Made by a program: the position numbers and the translations under genes
Part shown: positions 5,370-12,975 of the stretch, one piece after another
How the letters are laid out: each line of letters starts with the position of its first letter
How positions within the stretch are numbered: the first letter of the stretch is position 1
NCBI GenBank assembly: GCA_902465435.1
Contig: CABQNH010000040.1
Location: 1-14,828 of the forward strand
Length of the DNA: 14,828 nt
Direction: 5' to 3'
DNA from: an uncultured Eubacteriales bacterium
GTDB taxonomy: Bacteria > Bacillota > Clostridia > Oscillospirales > Oscillospiraceae
Notes under the pieces: generated by a model
The model's input: only the letters and a program-made list of their open reading frames with translations
Told to the model about the DNA's origin: nothing
Database searches by the model: none

Positions 5370-6701
5370 ATGCTCCCGCAGGAATTTTTACAAAGAATGA
5401 AAACGCTTTTGGGGGAACCGGAATTTGATGCCTTTCTCGCCTCCTATGACCGTCCGCGCAACGTCGGTCTGCGCCGGAATCCTCTGAAAACGGGAAAAAG
5501 CATTTCCCTGCCCTTTGGGCTGACGCCCGTTCCCTGGGCAAAAAACGGATATTACTACGATCCCGCAGCGCGTCCAGGACTGCACCCCTACCACGAAGCC
5601 GGACTTTACTATCTTCAGGAGCCGAGCGCCATGGCGCCGGCGGAGCTTTTGGACGCGCAGCCCGGCGAGCGCGTGCTGGATCTGTGCGCCGCACCCGGTG
5701 GAAAATCCACGCAGATTGCCGCGCAGCTTTGCGGGCGCGGCCTGCTCTGCTGCAATGAAATTCACCCCGCCCGTGCAAAGATCCTGTCGCGCAACATCGA
5801 GCGGCTCGGCATTGCCAACGCGCTTGTGCTGAATGAAACGCCGCAGCGGCTCGCCGCGCGGATGCCGGAATTCTTTGACCGCGTGCTGGTCGACGCGCCC
5901 TGCTCCGGGGAGGGCATGTTCCGCAAGGAGGAAGCCGCGATCGCCGACTGGAGTGAGGAGACCGTCGCGCTGTGCGCCGCACGGCAGCTTACGATTTTAG
6001 ACAGCGCCGCGCAGCTGCTTGCGCCCGGCGGACGGCTCGTTTACTCGACCTGCACCTTCTCGCCGCAGGAGAACGAGGGCGTTGTTTCCGAATTTCTCCG
6101 CGCACACCCGGATTTTTCCGTAGAAACGGTTTCCGCCCCGTACTTCTCCCCCGGGCGGCCGGATTGGCTGGACGCGCCGTACGGCGCGCTGTCGGAAACC
6201 TTCCGCCTCTTCCCGCACAAGCTGCGGGGCGAGGGGCACTACGCCGCCGTTCTGCGGCGCGAGGGTGCCGGACGCGCCGTACTCCCGCTGCAAATGCCTG
6301 ACCGTCTGCCGCCGGAGCTTTCCCAATTCTGCGCTTCGCTCGGCATCGCCGTACCGGCGGGCCTTCCCGTTTTCTTCGGCGAAACGCTCTACCTTGCGCC
6401 GGAGGAAACACCGCAGCTTCGCGGCCTTCGCGTGCTGCGCGCCGGGCTGGAGACCGGCACACTGCGCAAAGGGCGCTTCGAACCGGCGCATGCACTGGCG
6501 CTCTTCTTAAAAACGGCCGCAAGCCGCGTGGACTTTCCGGCCGACAGTCGGGAGATTGCCGCCTATCTGCGCGGAGAATCGCTACCGGGCGAGGCCGTCG
6601 GCTGGACGCTTCTGACCGTGGACGGCTTGTCCCTCGGCTGGGTCAAGGGCTCCAACGGCCAGCTGAAAAATCACTTCCCCAAGGGACTGCGCCGCGCGTA
6701 A
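5370..6701 (+). CDS. rsmF: RsmF-like rRNA cytosine-C5 methyltransferase (NOL1/NOP2/Sun family)
   Basis: This 443-aa cytoplasmic enzyme would transfer methyl from S-adenosylmethionine to cytosine C5 in rRNA. After an N-terminal RNA-binding region come SAM motif I, VLDLCAAPGGKST (residues 102-114), motif IV DAPCSGEGMFR with Cys178, and motif VI YSTCTFSPQENE with the catalytic Cys228. The last 150 or so residues resemble the RsmF-type C-terminal PUA-like region, ending in LGWVKGSNGQLKNHFPKGLR. ATG 5370 is preceded by AAAGGAGG at 7 nt and lies directly behind the promoter. The frame is open further upstream to 5085, but that part overlaps the promoter and the divergent gene and is not coding. The exact target base (16S C1407 in Escherichia coli, other sites in Gram-positives) cannot be read here. 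Confidence 0.93.
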   Translation: MLPQEFLQRMKTLLGEPEFDAFLASYDRPRNVGLRRNPLKTGKSISLPFGLTPVPWAKNGYYYDPAARPGLHPYHEAGLYYLQEPSAMAPAELLDAQPGERVLDLCAAPGGKSTQIAAQLCGRGLLCCNEIHPARAKILSRNIERLGIANALVLNETPQRLAARMPEFFDRVLVDAPCSGEGMFRKEEAAIADWSEETVALCAARQLTILDSAAQLLAPGGRLVYSTCTFSPQENEGVVSEFLRAHPDFSVETVSAPYFSPGRPDWLDAPYGALSETFRLFPHKLRGEGHYAAVLRREGAGRAVLPLQMPDRLPPELSQFCASLGIAVPAGLPVFFGETLYLAPEETPQLRGLRVLRAGLETGTLRKGRFEPAHALALFLKTAASRVDFPADSREIAAYLRGESLPGEAVGWTLLTVDGLSLGWVKGSNGQLKNHFPKGLRRA

Positions 6702-6750
6702 CGGCGCGCCCGCGGCGTTCCATGTTCTTCCAGGACCGCACTGCCGCAGG

Positions 6751-6801
6751 AAAGCACAGAGCAGGAGATGGCGCATGCCTGTCTCCTGCTCTGTGCTTTT
6801 T
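6751..6801 (+). terminator. Intrinsic terminator after the rRNA methyltransferase
   Basis: A perfect 18-bp stem (6751-6768 with 6782-6799) around a 13-nt loop, beginning AAAGCACAGAG and ending in a T tract (TTTTT at 6797-6801). The A-rich start of the left arm could let it work on the minus strand too, for transcripts coming from 6969. Confidence 0.92.
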
Positions 6802-6968
6802 GTGCGCCATGTTCGGCTGCGCCGGACAGAACGCAGCGCCGCATGATTGCGTCGGCGCGTTCTGCCGAATTACGCAGCGATGCATTATAAGAAAAAATGC
6901 AAAATCCATCTTCTGCAGCAGGTAACCAGCTCTTTCGCCACCCGCGCCTGCGGAAAGCCGCAGGCTTC
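6802..6968. other. Intergenic stretch with hairpins
   Basis: No gene is supported here. A perfect 8-bp hairpin (GCCTGCGG, loop AAAG, CCGCAGGC; 6946-6965) lies 3 bp past the stop of the minus-strand NTPase gene, without a T tract. An imperfect inverted repeat built on GGACAGAACGC and GCGTTCTGCC spans about 6824-6875. Either could contribute to 3' end formation of the minus-strand transcript. Confidence 0.5.
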
Positions 6969-7481
6969 TCAACGCGCCGATTCCCGAATCCAGCTGTTTT
7001 CCGCCGTTATGATTGCGGGCAAAAGCGTCCGATTTTCCTCTGTTATGAAATAGACGCGGCACCTCGGATGCTGCCGCACCTGCTCCAAAAACGGCGTAAC
7101 CTTATCCTTCACCGCCGCAATGACCCGATAGTCGCCGTCCAAAAGCGCCGTCACACGCCCCTGAAAGGCTGCGGCATCATTCTCCAGAAAGCCCAACTCG
7201 TCGAGCACGACCGTCGCCCCCTGCGGGATCTTTCGCAGCACGCGCACGCCCTCGGTGTCAAAAACCTCCGGATACTTCACGGCGCGCTGTGCCCGGCACA
7301 GCCCCACCAGATTCCGCGCCGTGCAGGACAGCGGCTCGGTAAAGCTGTGCAGATAAACGGGCGCGTTGCCATCCGGCCACGGGCGCTCCTTCCGCGTGAA
7401 AAAGCCGTATTCCGGCCGTACCAATCGGCGAATCAGCGTGGTTTTCCCGACGCCGCGTTTTCCGACGATCAAAACATGCAT
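6969..7481 (-). CDS. THEP1-like P-loop nucleoside-triphosphatase
   Basis: A 170-aa P-loop protein with Walker A GKRGVGKTT (residues 7-15) and Walker B VVLDELGFLE (91-100). The DELGxLE wording is typical of the NTPase_1/THEP1 (DUF265) family, whose members hydrolyse nucleoside triphosphates slowly; their cellular role is poorly known. Length and motif order fit the family. ATG 7479-7481 lies just after a G-rich ribosome site (AGGGGGGAAGGG), 13 nt past the stop of the methyltransferase gene, so the two are cotranscribed. Linkage to yedE and tusA suggests a role near selenium or sulfur handling, but that is inference only. Confidence 0.85.
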   Translation of the reverse strand: MHVLIVGKRGVGKTTLIRRLVRPEYGFFTRKERPWPDGNAPVYLHSFTEPLSCTARNLVGLCRAQRAVKYPEVFDTEGVRVLRKIPQGATVVLDELGFLENDAAAFQGRVTALLDGDYRVIAAVKDKVTPFLEQVRQHPRCRVYFITEENRTLLPAIITAENSWIRESAR

Positions 7482-7494
7482 ACCCTTCCCCCCC

Positions 7495-8208
7495 TCAACG
7501 CGGAATGTCCTCTGCCCGGAGCGCCAGCAGCGCGACGCGCCCCTGCTCTGGCAGATAATACGGGAAATCCTCCCGCGCCGTCCTCGTCAGCCGTTCCTCC
7601 ACCCATGCGCGGTCAATTTCGCAGCCCGGATTGTACAGTGCAAAGAAGCGTACCGCATCGTCCACCGTGCGGAAGGGCTGTCCAAGCGGAATCTTGTGCA
7701 GCTGCATCTCAAAAGGGATGCCGCGCGCGGTAAGCGCCGCGCACGCCTGCTCCGCAGACTCGTGATGCAGCCGCCGCCCCTGCACGCCGAATCGCGGCGC
7801 GGTGCGAACCTTTTTGGCGATCAGCACCGTTCCGCAGCACTGCTGCGCCGAAACGCGCAGAATCTCGTCGATCCGCCCGAAGGAGCAAAATACCATCGCG
7901 TCATAAGGCCGCTCCTGCGCGGCCTCGGCGATCGGACTGCAGACGATGCGCACATTTTCCGTTCCGTACCGCCGCAGATTCTCCCGCAGCACCCGGAGCG
8001 CGTCGTCAGACCGGTCAACCGCCGTCACGCGGCTGCAAAACGGTGCCAGCGCAAGGCTCAAATAGCCAAGGCCGCAGCCTGCGTCGCACAAATGCGCCCC
8101 TTCCGGCAGGAATGGGCGCATTTTTTCCGCCAAAATGGCGTGGAAGCGGCCGTACTCCGACGCGTCCTTCATAAAGGATACCATATCCTTCTTCCAGAGA
8201 TACATCAT
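7495..8208 (-). CDS. Class I SAM-dependent methyltransferase, substrate unknown
   Basis: A 237-aa protein with a Rossmann-type SAM site: motif I CDAGCGLGYLSLAL (residues 41-54), an acidic end of strand 2 (AVDRSD, 63-68), and a motif IV region CSFG. The last half has no domain I recognise. The N-terminal 20 residues are mixed charged and aromatic, with no signal peptide. Two adjacent ATG codons (8208, 8205) are possible starts behind GAGGGAG. A promoter inside the end of tusA serves this gene and the NTPase behind it. Being next to yedE-tusA, it might act on a sulfur or selenium compound; a tRNA, metabolite or protein substrate is equally possible. Confidence 0.82.
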   Translation of the reverse strand: MMYLWKKDMVSFMKDASEYGRFHAILAEKMRPFLPEGAHLCDAGCGLGYLSLALAPFCSRVTAVDRSDDALRVLRENLRRYGTENVRIVCSPIAEAAQERPYDAMVFCSFGRIDEILRVSAQQCCGTVLIAKKVRTAPRFGVQGRRLHHESAEQACAALTARGIPFEMQLHKIPLGQPFRTVDDAVRFFALYNPGCEIDRAWVEERLTRTAREDFPYYLPEQGRVALLALRAEDIPR

Positions 8209-8239
8209 CGTACAGCCGCTCCCTCGTGTGATATGTCCG

Positions 8240-8268
8240 ATTCTATCACAGAAGCGTTATTTTTTCAA
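8240..8268 (-). promoter_or_regulatory. Sigma-A promoter of the methyltransferase-NTPase pair
   Basis: On the minus strand, TTGAAA (8263-8268) and TAGAAT (8240-8245) are separated by 17 bp. The -35 box lies inside the last codons of tusA. Transcription near 8233 gives a leader of about 25 nt. The pair could therefore be expressed apart from yedE-tusA. Confidence 0.65.
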
Positions 8269-8460
8269 GCGCAGACGAAAATCCCCGTCCACCTTTTCTA
8301 CCGTGACGGTATAGCCGTTGTTGCCCGCGAAACGGGTAACGTTCTCCACGGCGCACTGATTATCCACCAGCACCTCCAGCGTGGAGGGATTCTCCTTTTT
8401 GACCGCCTTCTGCACCATAATCACGGGCATCGGGCAGGAAAAGCCTCTTGCATCAACCAT
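8257..8460 (-). CDS. TusA-like sulfur (or selenium) carrier protein
   Basis: A 67-aa protein with the TusA/SirA fold pattern: VDARGFSCPMPV places the persulfide-carrying Cys9 in the CPxP motif, followed by a helix and an ending that contains GDF-x-L-x-L-x-K. Such proteins relay sulfur as a persulfide, or in YedF-type cases are tied to selenium metabolism; full YedF carries an extra C-terminal domain that is absent here. ATG 8458-8460 overlaps the yedE stop by 8 bp (ATGGTTGA), so translation is coupled to the membrane protein. The upstream in-frame start at 8526 would lie inside yedE and is rejected. It probably accepts or delivers the sulfur/selenium species moved by YedE. Confidence 0.9.
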   Translation of the reverse strand: MVDARGFSCPMPVIMVQKAVKKENPSTLEVLVDNQCAVENVTRFAGNNGYTVTVEKVDGDFRLRLKK

Positions 8461-9559
8461 TCTTTTTCTTCTCCCTCTGGATATTGACCAGCGAAACGAC
8501 CAGCAGCACGACCAGACCGAAGACAACGGCCAGCTTACCGCCGCGCGTTACCATGCCGTCGGGATTGGTCTTTGAGGAGCCGGCCGAAGCCAGACGGAAG
8601 TTATGCGAGAAGGCTGCGCCTGCAAGCATACCGAGGACGGTAATGGCAGAGTCTGAATTTCCCTCGCCCGCCAGCACGAGCTGACGAAGCGGGCAGCCGC
8701 CGAGCAGGATGGATCCCCAGCCGACAAGCGCCATGCTCAGGAAGTTCCAAATGCCGTCCGTGTGCGCAATGGGCTGGCTCTTTATGCCGAAGTGCAGGCC
8801 GTTGCCAAAAATCAGGTTGCCGACGACCACGGCGACAAGAATCGCCGCAAAGCCTGCGATCAGTGTAAAGTCCTTGAACATGACGACGTCACGCAGGCCG
8901 CCCGCCATGCAAAGTCTGCTGCGCTGGCACAGCGCGCCGACGATCAGGCCGACGACGAGCGACAGCACAAAGGGTGCGTGCATGGAGCCGGGGCCGGTCA
9001 CGCTGGACAGGAAGACGCGGCTGCCATAATAGGTGCAAAGAATTGCGGTAACGACCAGAACAGCCGGGAACGCGGCCGCCTCGACCTTGCTCTGCTCATA
9101 CGCACGGCGCAGGCTGAAGCCCTTCTTCAGGAACACGACGCCGACGAGAATACCGGCAAGGAAGCCGACCAGACCGACAATGGCGTTGATATCGCCGCCG
9201 CCGATACGGATTACCATACGAAGCGGGCAGCCGAGGAATACCAGTGCGCCGATCATGACCAGAGCACCGAGGAAGAAGCGCGTGACGGGCGAGCTGCCGC
9301 CCTTGCCCTTGAATTCCTTGGACGCAATCGCCATCAGCATGGAGCCGAGCACGATGCCGAGGATCTCCGGGCGGAAATACTGTACGGCCGCAGTGCTGTG
9401 CAGCTTCACGGAGCCTGAGATATCGCGCAGGAAGCATGCGATACAGAAGCCCATGTTGGGCGGATTGCCCTGCGAGGTAAGGAATACCGCCGCAAAGCCG
9501 ATGACAAGGCCGGTCACAAGGATCAGCCAGTTACGGGAAAGCCAATTCTTTTGTTTCAT
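8453..9559 (-). CDS. yedE: YedE-type membrane transporter linked to selenium metabolism
   Basis: A 368-aa polytopic inner-membrane protein with roughly ten hydrophobic segments, of the YeeE/YedE family. Family members include a thiosulfate channel (YeeE) and the selenium-associated YedE/FdhT group; the N-terminal GNPPNMGFCIACFLRD region and overall length fit the latter. Cysteines likely to line the path are Cys39 and Cys42, Cys111 (FLGCPLRM), Cys211 and Cys217 (CQRSRLC), and Cys289 (GGCPLRQ). The two CPLR motifs reflect an internal duplication. ATG 9557-9559 has AAAGGAGG at 7 nt. The tusA gene overlaps its end. Whether it moves selenite, a selenium-thiol or thiosulfate is unknown. Confidence 0.9.
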   Translation of the reverse strand: MKQKNWLSRNWLILVTGLVIGFAAVFLTSQGNPPNMGFCIACFLRDISGSVKLHSTAAVQYFRPEILGIVLGSMLMAIASKEFKGKGGSSPVTRFFLGALVMIGALVFLGCPLRMVIRIGGGDINAIVGLVGFLAGILVGVVFLKKGFSLRRAYEQSKVEAAAFPAVLVVTAILCTYYGSRVFLSSVTGPGSMHAPFVLSLVVGLIVGALCQRSRLCMAGGLRDVVMFKDFTLIAGFAAILVAVVVGNLIFGNGLHFGIKSQPIAHTDGIWNFLSMALVGWGSILLGGCPLRQLVLAGEGNSDSAITVLGMLAGAAFSHNFRLASAGSSKTNPDGMVTRGGKLAVVFGLVVLLVVSLVNIQREKKKNG

Positions 9560-9572
9560 ACAGTTACCTCCT

Positions 9573-9592
9573 TTATTCTTTCAAAAGAATAA
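9573..9592 (-). other. Inverted repeat in the yedE leader
   Basis: TTATTCTT (9573-9580) and AAGAATAA (9585-9592) form an 8-bp A/T-rich hairpin at the very start of the predicted transcript, just upstream of the ribosome site. It may be an operator or a weak 5' stabilising hairpin. Confidence 0.4.
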
Positions 9593-9601
9593 CGCGATAA
9601 C

Positions 9602-9630
9602 ACTTTACCACAGCGTTCCAAGAAAGTCAA
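9602..9630 (-). promoter_or_regulatory. Sigma-A promoter of yedE-tusA
   Basis: On the minus strand, TTGACT (9625-9630) and TAAAGT (9602-9607) have a 17-bp spacer. The start site near 9595 leaves a leader of about 36 nt. Confidence 0.7.
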
Positions 9631-9714
9631 TCTCTTTCGCGCATTTTCGCGATTGCGGAATCTCTCCCGTTGCTCGGCGACATTGTGGAAATCCCCCCCA
9701 AATGCAGTTTTCTG

Positions 9715-9743
9715 TTGAAATTCGCAGCGGTATATGGTACTAT
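9715..9743 (+). promoter_or_regulatory. Sigma-A promoter of the capsule regulatory operon
   Basis: TTGAAA (9715-9720) and TACTAT (9738-9743) are separated by 17 bp. Transcription near 9750 leaves a leader of about 60 nt before the GTG start. It is divergent from the yedE promoter across about 85 bp. Confidence 0.65.
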
Positions 9744-9812
9744 TTCAAAATAGAGAATTTATTGCGGTGAAGTTTCGCCGTTTTTCGGCATAAAAGACGA
9801 GGTGGGCTGTCC

Positions 9813-10547
9813 GTGATCGATCTGCACTGTCATATTCTCCCCGGCGTGGACGACGGCGCCTCGACGCTCAGTGACGCCTGCTCCATGGCGCGCATGGCCG
9901 TAGAAAGCGGTGTCCGCACAATTGTCGCAACGCCGCACTGCAATAACCCCGGCCGTCCCGGGAACTTTCGCGACGAAGCGTTCTTCTCGCGCCTGCACGC
10001 CTTTCGGGACGCGCTGCAGGCAGCGCAGATCCCCTTGCAGATCCTGCCGGGCGCAGAGGTTCTCGCGCAGCCGAACGTGCTGCGGCTTCTGCGGCATGGG
10101 CAGCTTATGACGCTGAACGGCTCGCGGTATCTGCTCATTGAGTTCTGCTTCGGCGAGTCGGAGCAGGTGCTGCGCACCGTGCTGGCGGAAATCGCCGGTG
10201 CGGGTTATACGCCGGTGCTTGCCCACCCGGAGCGCTATGACTGCGTGCAGGAAAACCCCATGCTGATTGCCGAGTGGTTCCGTATGGGCTACCTCATTCA
10301 GCTCAATAAGGGCAGCATTTTAGGCCGCCTCGGCCGTCCGGCGCGGCAGGCCGCAATCTGGATCCTGAATCGAGGACTCGCGCATGTGATCGCAAGCGAC
10401 GCGCACAGTCCGCTTGTCCGCACCACCAGTATGGACGCGCTGCGTGATTTTTTAGAAGAGCATTACCCGCCGGAATATATCAAAATTCTTTTGGAGGATA
10501 ATCCGGACCGGGTCATTCACGACCGGCCGATCGTTCCTGCGAACTGA
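9813..10547 (+). CDS. cpsB: CpsB/CapC-type PHP tyrosine-protein phosphatase
   Basis: A 244-aa metal-dependent phosphatase of the PHP fold that would remove phosphate from tyrosine-rich tails of capsule kinases. Metal-ligand motifs are all present: DLHCH (residues 3-7) with GVDDG (11-15), ATPH (39-42), GAE (80-82), LAHPERY (136-142) and ASDAH (194-198). Length and motif order match CpsB/CapC/YwqE. Translation starts at GTG 9813 behind GAGGTGGG; starting here puts the first His motif at residue 5, as expected. It is the first gene of the operon, 19 nt ahead of the Ig-repeat gene, and the two kinases it probably opposes follow. No signal peptide: it is cytoplasmic. Confidence 0.93.
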   Translation: MIDLHCHILPGVDDGASTLSDACSMARMAVESGVRTIVATPHCNNPGRPGNFRDEAFFSRLHAFRDALQAAQIPLQILPGAEVLAQPNVLRLLRHGQLMTLNGSRYLLIEFCFGESEQVLRTVLAEIAGAGYTPVLAHPERYDCVQENPMLIAEWFRMGYLIQLNKGSILGRLGRPARQAAIWILNRGLAHVIASDAHSPLVRTTSMDALRDFLEEHYPPEYIKILLEDNPDRVIHDRPIVPAN

Positions 10548-10566
10548 GGCCGCAGAGGGAGCATGT

Positions 10567-11400
10567 ATGAAACAGGTCAAAATCATTCTTTGCGTGGTAT
10601 TCGCCGTCTTATCCATCGTATTCGGATACTTTTATGCGCAGAACGAATACTACGCCGACAGGAAAGCGCCGCGCTTTAAAAACAGCATAGAAACCTTTTC
10701 CGTCAGCGCAAACGCCACCGAAAAGGAGCTTTGCGCCGGACTTACCGCCTATGACGACGTAGACGGCGATCTGACCGATCAGATCAAGGTCGTGTCCACC
10801 TCGCAGCTGATCGGCGTAAATTCCGCGCAGATCACCTACATTGTATTCGACTCGTCCTCCAACGTCAGCACCTATACGCGCACAGTCTACTATACGGATT
10901 ACGAGCGGCCGCATTTCAAGCTGACGAAGCCGCTGGTTTACGATGTCAACGAAACGATCACCTTGATCGCAGACGGCAGACTCTCGGCCTATGACGTGAT
11001 CGACGGCGACATCAGCGACAAGATCCGTCTTTCCACGCTCACCCTGACCAACGCCATCGAGGGAACCTACAAAATTCGCGTGATCGTCTCCAACAGCGTC
11101 GGTGACACGGCAATTCTTCCGCTCACCGTCACCATCTGCAACCGCAAGGCCACCGATCCGACGATTACGCTTACGGATTACCTGATTTATACCGACGGCG
11201 GCAGTGTGCTTGACCCGATGGATTATCTGCAGGAAATCACCGATCCGACGGACGGCGGCAGCCAGCCGCTTACGACCGACCGTCTGCAAATCAACTCGGA
11301 TATCGACTACACAGTCGCGGGTACCTATGAGATCAATTATGTTTATTTAAGCCCGTCGGGCGCTACCACGACCGCAACGCTGACGGTCGTAGTCGAATAA
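10567..11400 (+). CDS. Membrane-anchored protein with Ig-like (DUF5011-like) repeats
   Basis: A 277-aa protein with one N-terminal hydrophobic segment (about residues 5-24), a short basic start (MKQVK) and no lipobox, so it is likely anchored with the rest outside. The exterior part has two clear Ig-like repeats: about 37-110 with AYDDVDGDLTDQI, and 112-190 with AYDVIDGDISDKI, the acidic D-x-D-GD pattern of DUF5011/bacterial Ig-like domains. A third, more diverged beta-rich unit spans about 198-277. The gene lies 19 nt after the phosphatase and 21 nt before the first kinase. AGAGGGAG precedes ATG 10567. Its role is unknown; binding of polysaccharide, cell wall or the kinase outer domains are possibilities. 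Confidence 0.85.
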   Translation: MKQVKIILCVVFAVLSIVFGYFYAQNEYYADRKAPRFKNSIETFSVSANATEKELCAGLTAYDDVDGDLTDQIKVVSTSQLIGVNSAQITYIVFDSSSNVSTYTRTVYYTDYERPHFKLTKPLVYDVNETITLIADGRLSAYDVIDGDISDKIRLSTLTLTNAIEGTYKIRVIVSNSVGDTAILPLTVTICNRKATDPTITLTDYLIYTDGGSVLDPMDYLQEITDPTDGGSQPLTTDRLQINSDIDYTVAGTYEINYVYLSPSGATTTATLTVVVE

Positions 11401-11421
11401 GCCGCACAGGGAGGTTAGATT

Positions 11422-12975
11422 ATGAAGAAAAGAGGACTCTCTCTTGCGGATTTCGAGCCGTACTGCATCATCCGGTACATTCTCCGGAATATCTGGATGG
11501 TTTTCCTCGGCGTGTTGATCACGCTCATGAGCGTCTATCTGGCGCTGCTTCTCTTTATCAAGCCCACCTACACGAGCTATGTCACCTTCGCCGTCACCTC
11601 GCGAACCGCCTTCGGCAGCGTAACGACGAATGTCGCCGCAACCAACACCGTCGCTTCCCGCTTCTCCGTTCTGATCAACAGCGCAGTGGTCAAGCAGGCT
11701 GTTGCGGACGATCTCGGCTTCGACAGCTTCCCCGCAAGAATTCAGCTTGAGGTCGTTGACGACACCAATATCATTAACATGTCCATCACCGCAAGCACAC
11801 CGGAAACCGCTTTCCGCGCCGCCCTGTCGATCGCGCAGAATTTTGCGTCCTATTCGCACGCCGACGTGGTGTTTGAAAACGCGATCATGAATGTGATCGA
11901 CGGCCCGAGTATCCCGCAAAAGCCAAATGATCTGCGAACTCGCCAGCTTCTCATGCGGCTTGCCGCGCCGTTCGGTGCGTTCGCCGTCATTGTGCTTCTG
12001 CTCTACTTCTCCATCGAGACCGGCACGGTGCAAACCGTAGTCGGCGCAAAGGATCAGCTTGACGGCCGTTCGCTTGCCAACCTCTATCACGAGCGCAAGC
12101 ACCGCACGCTTCGCTCCTTCCTGAAAAATAAGAAGCAGTCTCTGCTGATCACCAATCCGACGACGACGTTTTATTACTGCGAAACGATCCATCAGATCCG
12201 CACCCAAATTGAGCATGCGCATCAGGCCTACGGCTACCAGTTCTTTCTGGTCACAAGCTGCAGCGAGAACGAGGGCAAGAGTACCATTGCCGCCAACATT
12301 GCCCTGTCGCTTGCCCAAAAGAACAAACGGGTGCTTTTGCTCGACGCCGACCTGCGCAAGCCGGCGCAGCAGTTGATTTTTGAGCGTACCGTGCCGAAGG
12401 GAACGGAATTCGGCACGCTGCTTGCCAAGGACTTTACCATGGCAGAGATGGAGCACGCCATCGTGAAGGACGAAGCCACCGGGCTTTCCCTGCTGCTCGG
12501 CAGCGGCCACAAGAATCACTCGGCCGAGCTTCTGGATTCCGCAGTCGGCCGAAAGATGATGCGGCAGCTCGGCGCAAAGTTTGACTTTATTATCATTGAC
12601 AGCCCGCCCATCAGCCTGTTCTCCGACTCTGAGATTCTGACGAACCTCGCGGATGCCTCCATGCTGGTCATCCGCCAGGATTTTGTTCCGGCCGCCGACC
12701 TGAACGACGTCATTGACGTTCTGTGTGAACGCGGCGAGGAGCGCTTCCTCGGCTATATTTTCAATAACATTCATTCCCTGAAGGCCGCGCCGCTGTTCGG
12801 AAGGGGTTATGGCTACGGCTATGGTTACGGTTATGGCTACGGCTATGGTTACGGTTACGGCTACGGTTATGGGAAGAAGAAAAAACAGAAAAAGTCGCTT
12901 TTCCCCTCTGCGGATCTCAGTATGGATGAAAGCGTAAATAAATCTGAGACGGGAGGTGACTGCAGCGATGGCTGA
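11422..12975 (+). CDS. Wzc-type tyrosine kinase, first copy (Wzz adaptor fused to BY-kinase, GY tail)
   Basis: A 517-aa membrane protein. Two transmembrane segments (about 24-46 and 182-198) bracket a small outer Wzz-like domain ending in the proline motif PSIPQKP. The cytoplasmic BY-kinase part has Walker A ENEGKST (282-288), A' VLLLDADLRKP (304-314) and Walker B FIIIDSPP (389-396). The oligomerisation motif EXXRXXR reads E254-T-I-H257-Q-I-R260, with His in place of the first Arg. The C terminus carries eleven Gly-Tyr pairs (462-483), then a Lys-rich stretch. Such proteins control polysaccharide chain length and export. In most Firmicutes adaptor and kinase are separate genes, so the fusion is notable. 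AGGGAGG sits 7 nt before ATG 11422. The end overlaps the next gene by 8 bp. Confidence 0.92.
   Translation: MKKRGLSLADFEPYCIIRYILRNIWMVFLGVLITLMSVYLALLLFIKPTYTSYVTFAVTSRTAFGSVTTNVAATNTVASRFSVLINSAVVKQAVADDLGFDSFPARIQLEVVDDTNIINMSITASTPETAFRAALSIAQNFASYSHADVVFENAIMNVIDGPSIPQKPNDLRTRQLLMRLAAPFGAFAVIVLLLYFSIETGTVQTVVGAKDQLDGRSLANLYHERKHRTLRSFLKNKKQSLLITNPTTTFYYCETIHQIRTQIEHAHQAYGYQFFLVTSCSENEGKSTIAANIALSLAQKNKRVLLLDADLRKPAQQLIFERTVPKGTEFGTLLAKDFTMAEMEHAIVKDEATGLSLLLGSGHKNHSAELLDSAVGRKMMRQLGAKFDFIIIDSPPISLFSDSEILTNLADASMLVIRQDFVPAADLNDVIDVLCERGEERFLGYIFNNIHSLKAAPLFGRGYGYGYGYGYGYGYGYGYGYGYGKKKKQKKSLFPSADLSMDESVNKSETGGDCSDG
12805..12870 (+). repeat. Gly-Tyr codon repeat, 11 hexamer units
   Basis: Eleven in-frame GGY-TAY hexamers encode (GY)11 in the first kinase. 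Codons alternate irregularly between GGC/GGT and TAC/TAT, so the DNA is a degenerate rather than perfect repeat. On the opposite strand it creates artificial Val-Thr/Ile-Ala reading frames. Confidence 0.95.

Noticed and set aside
6881..6901. TATAAT-like box on the minus strand near 6886
   Set aside because: No -35 element at a suitable distance, and it would point only into the terminator at 6751-6801.
12805..12870. Possible CRISPR or tandem DNA repeat array
   Set aside because: There are no spacers; the repeat is six bases, in frame, and encodes Gly-Tyr inside a kinase.
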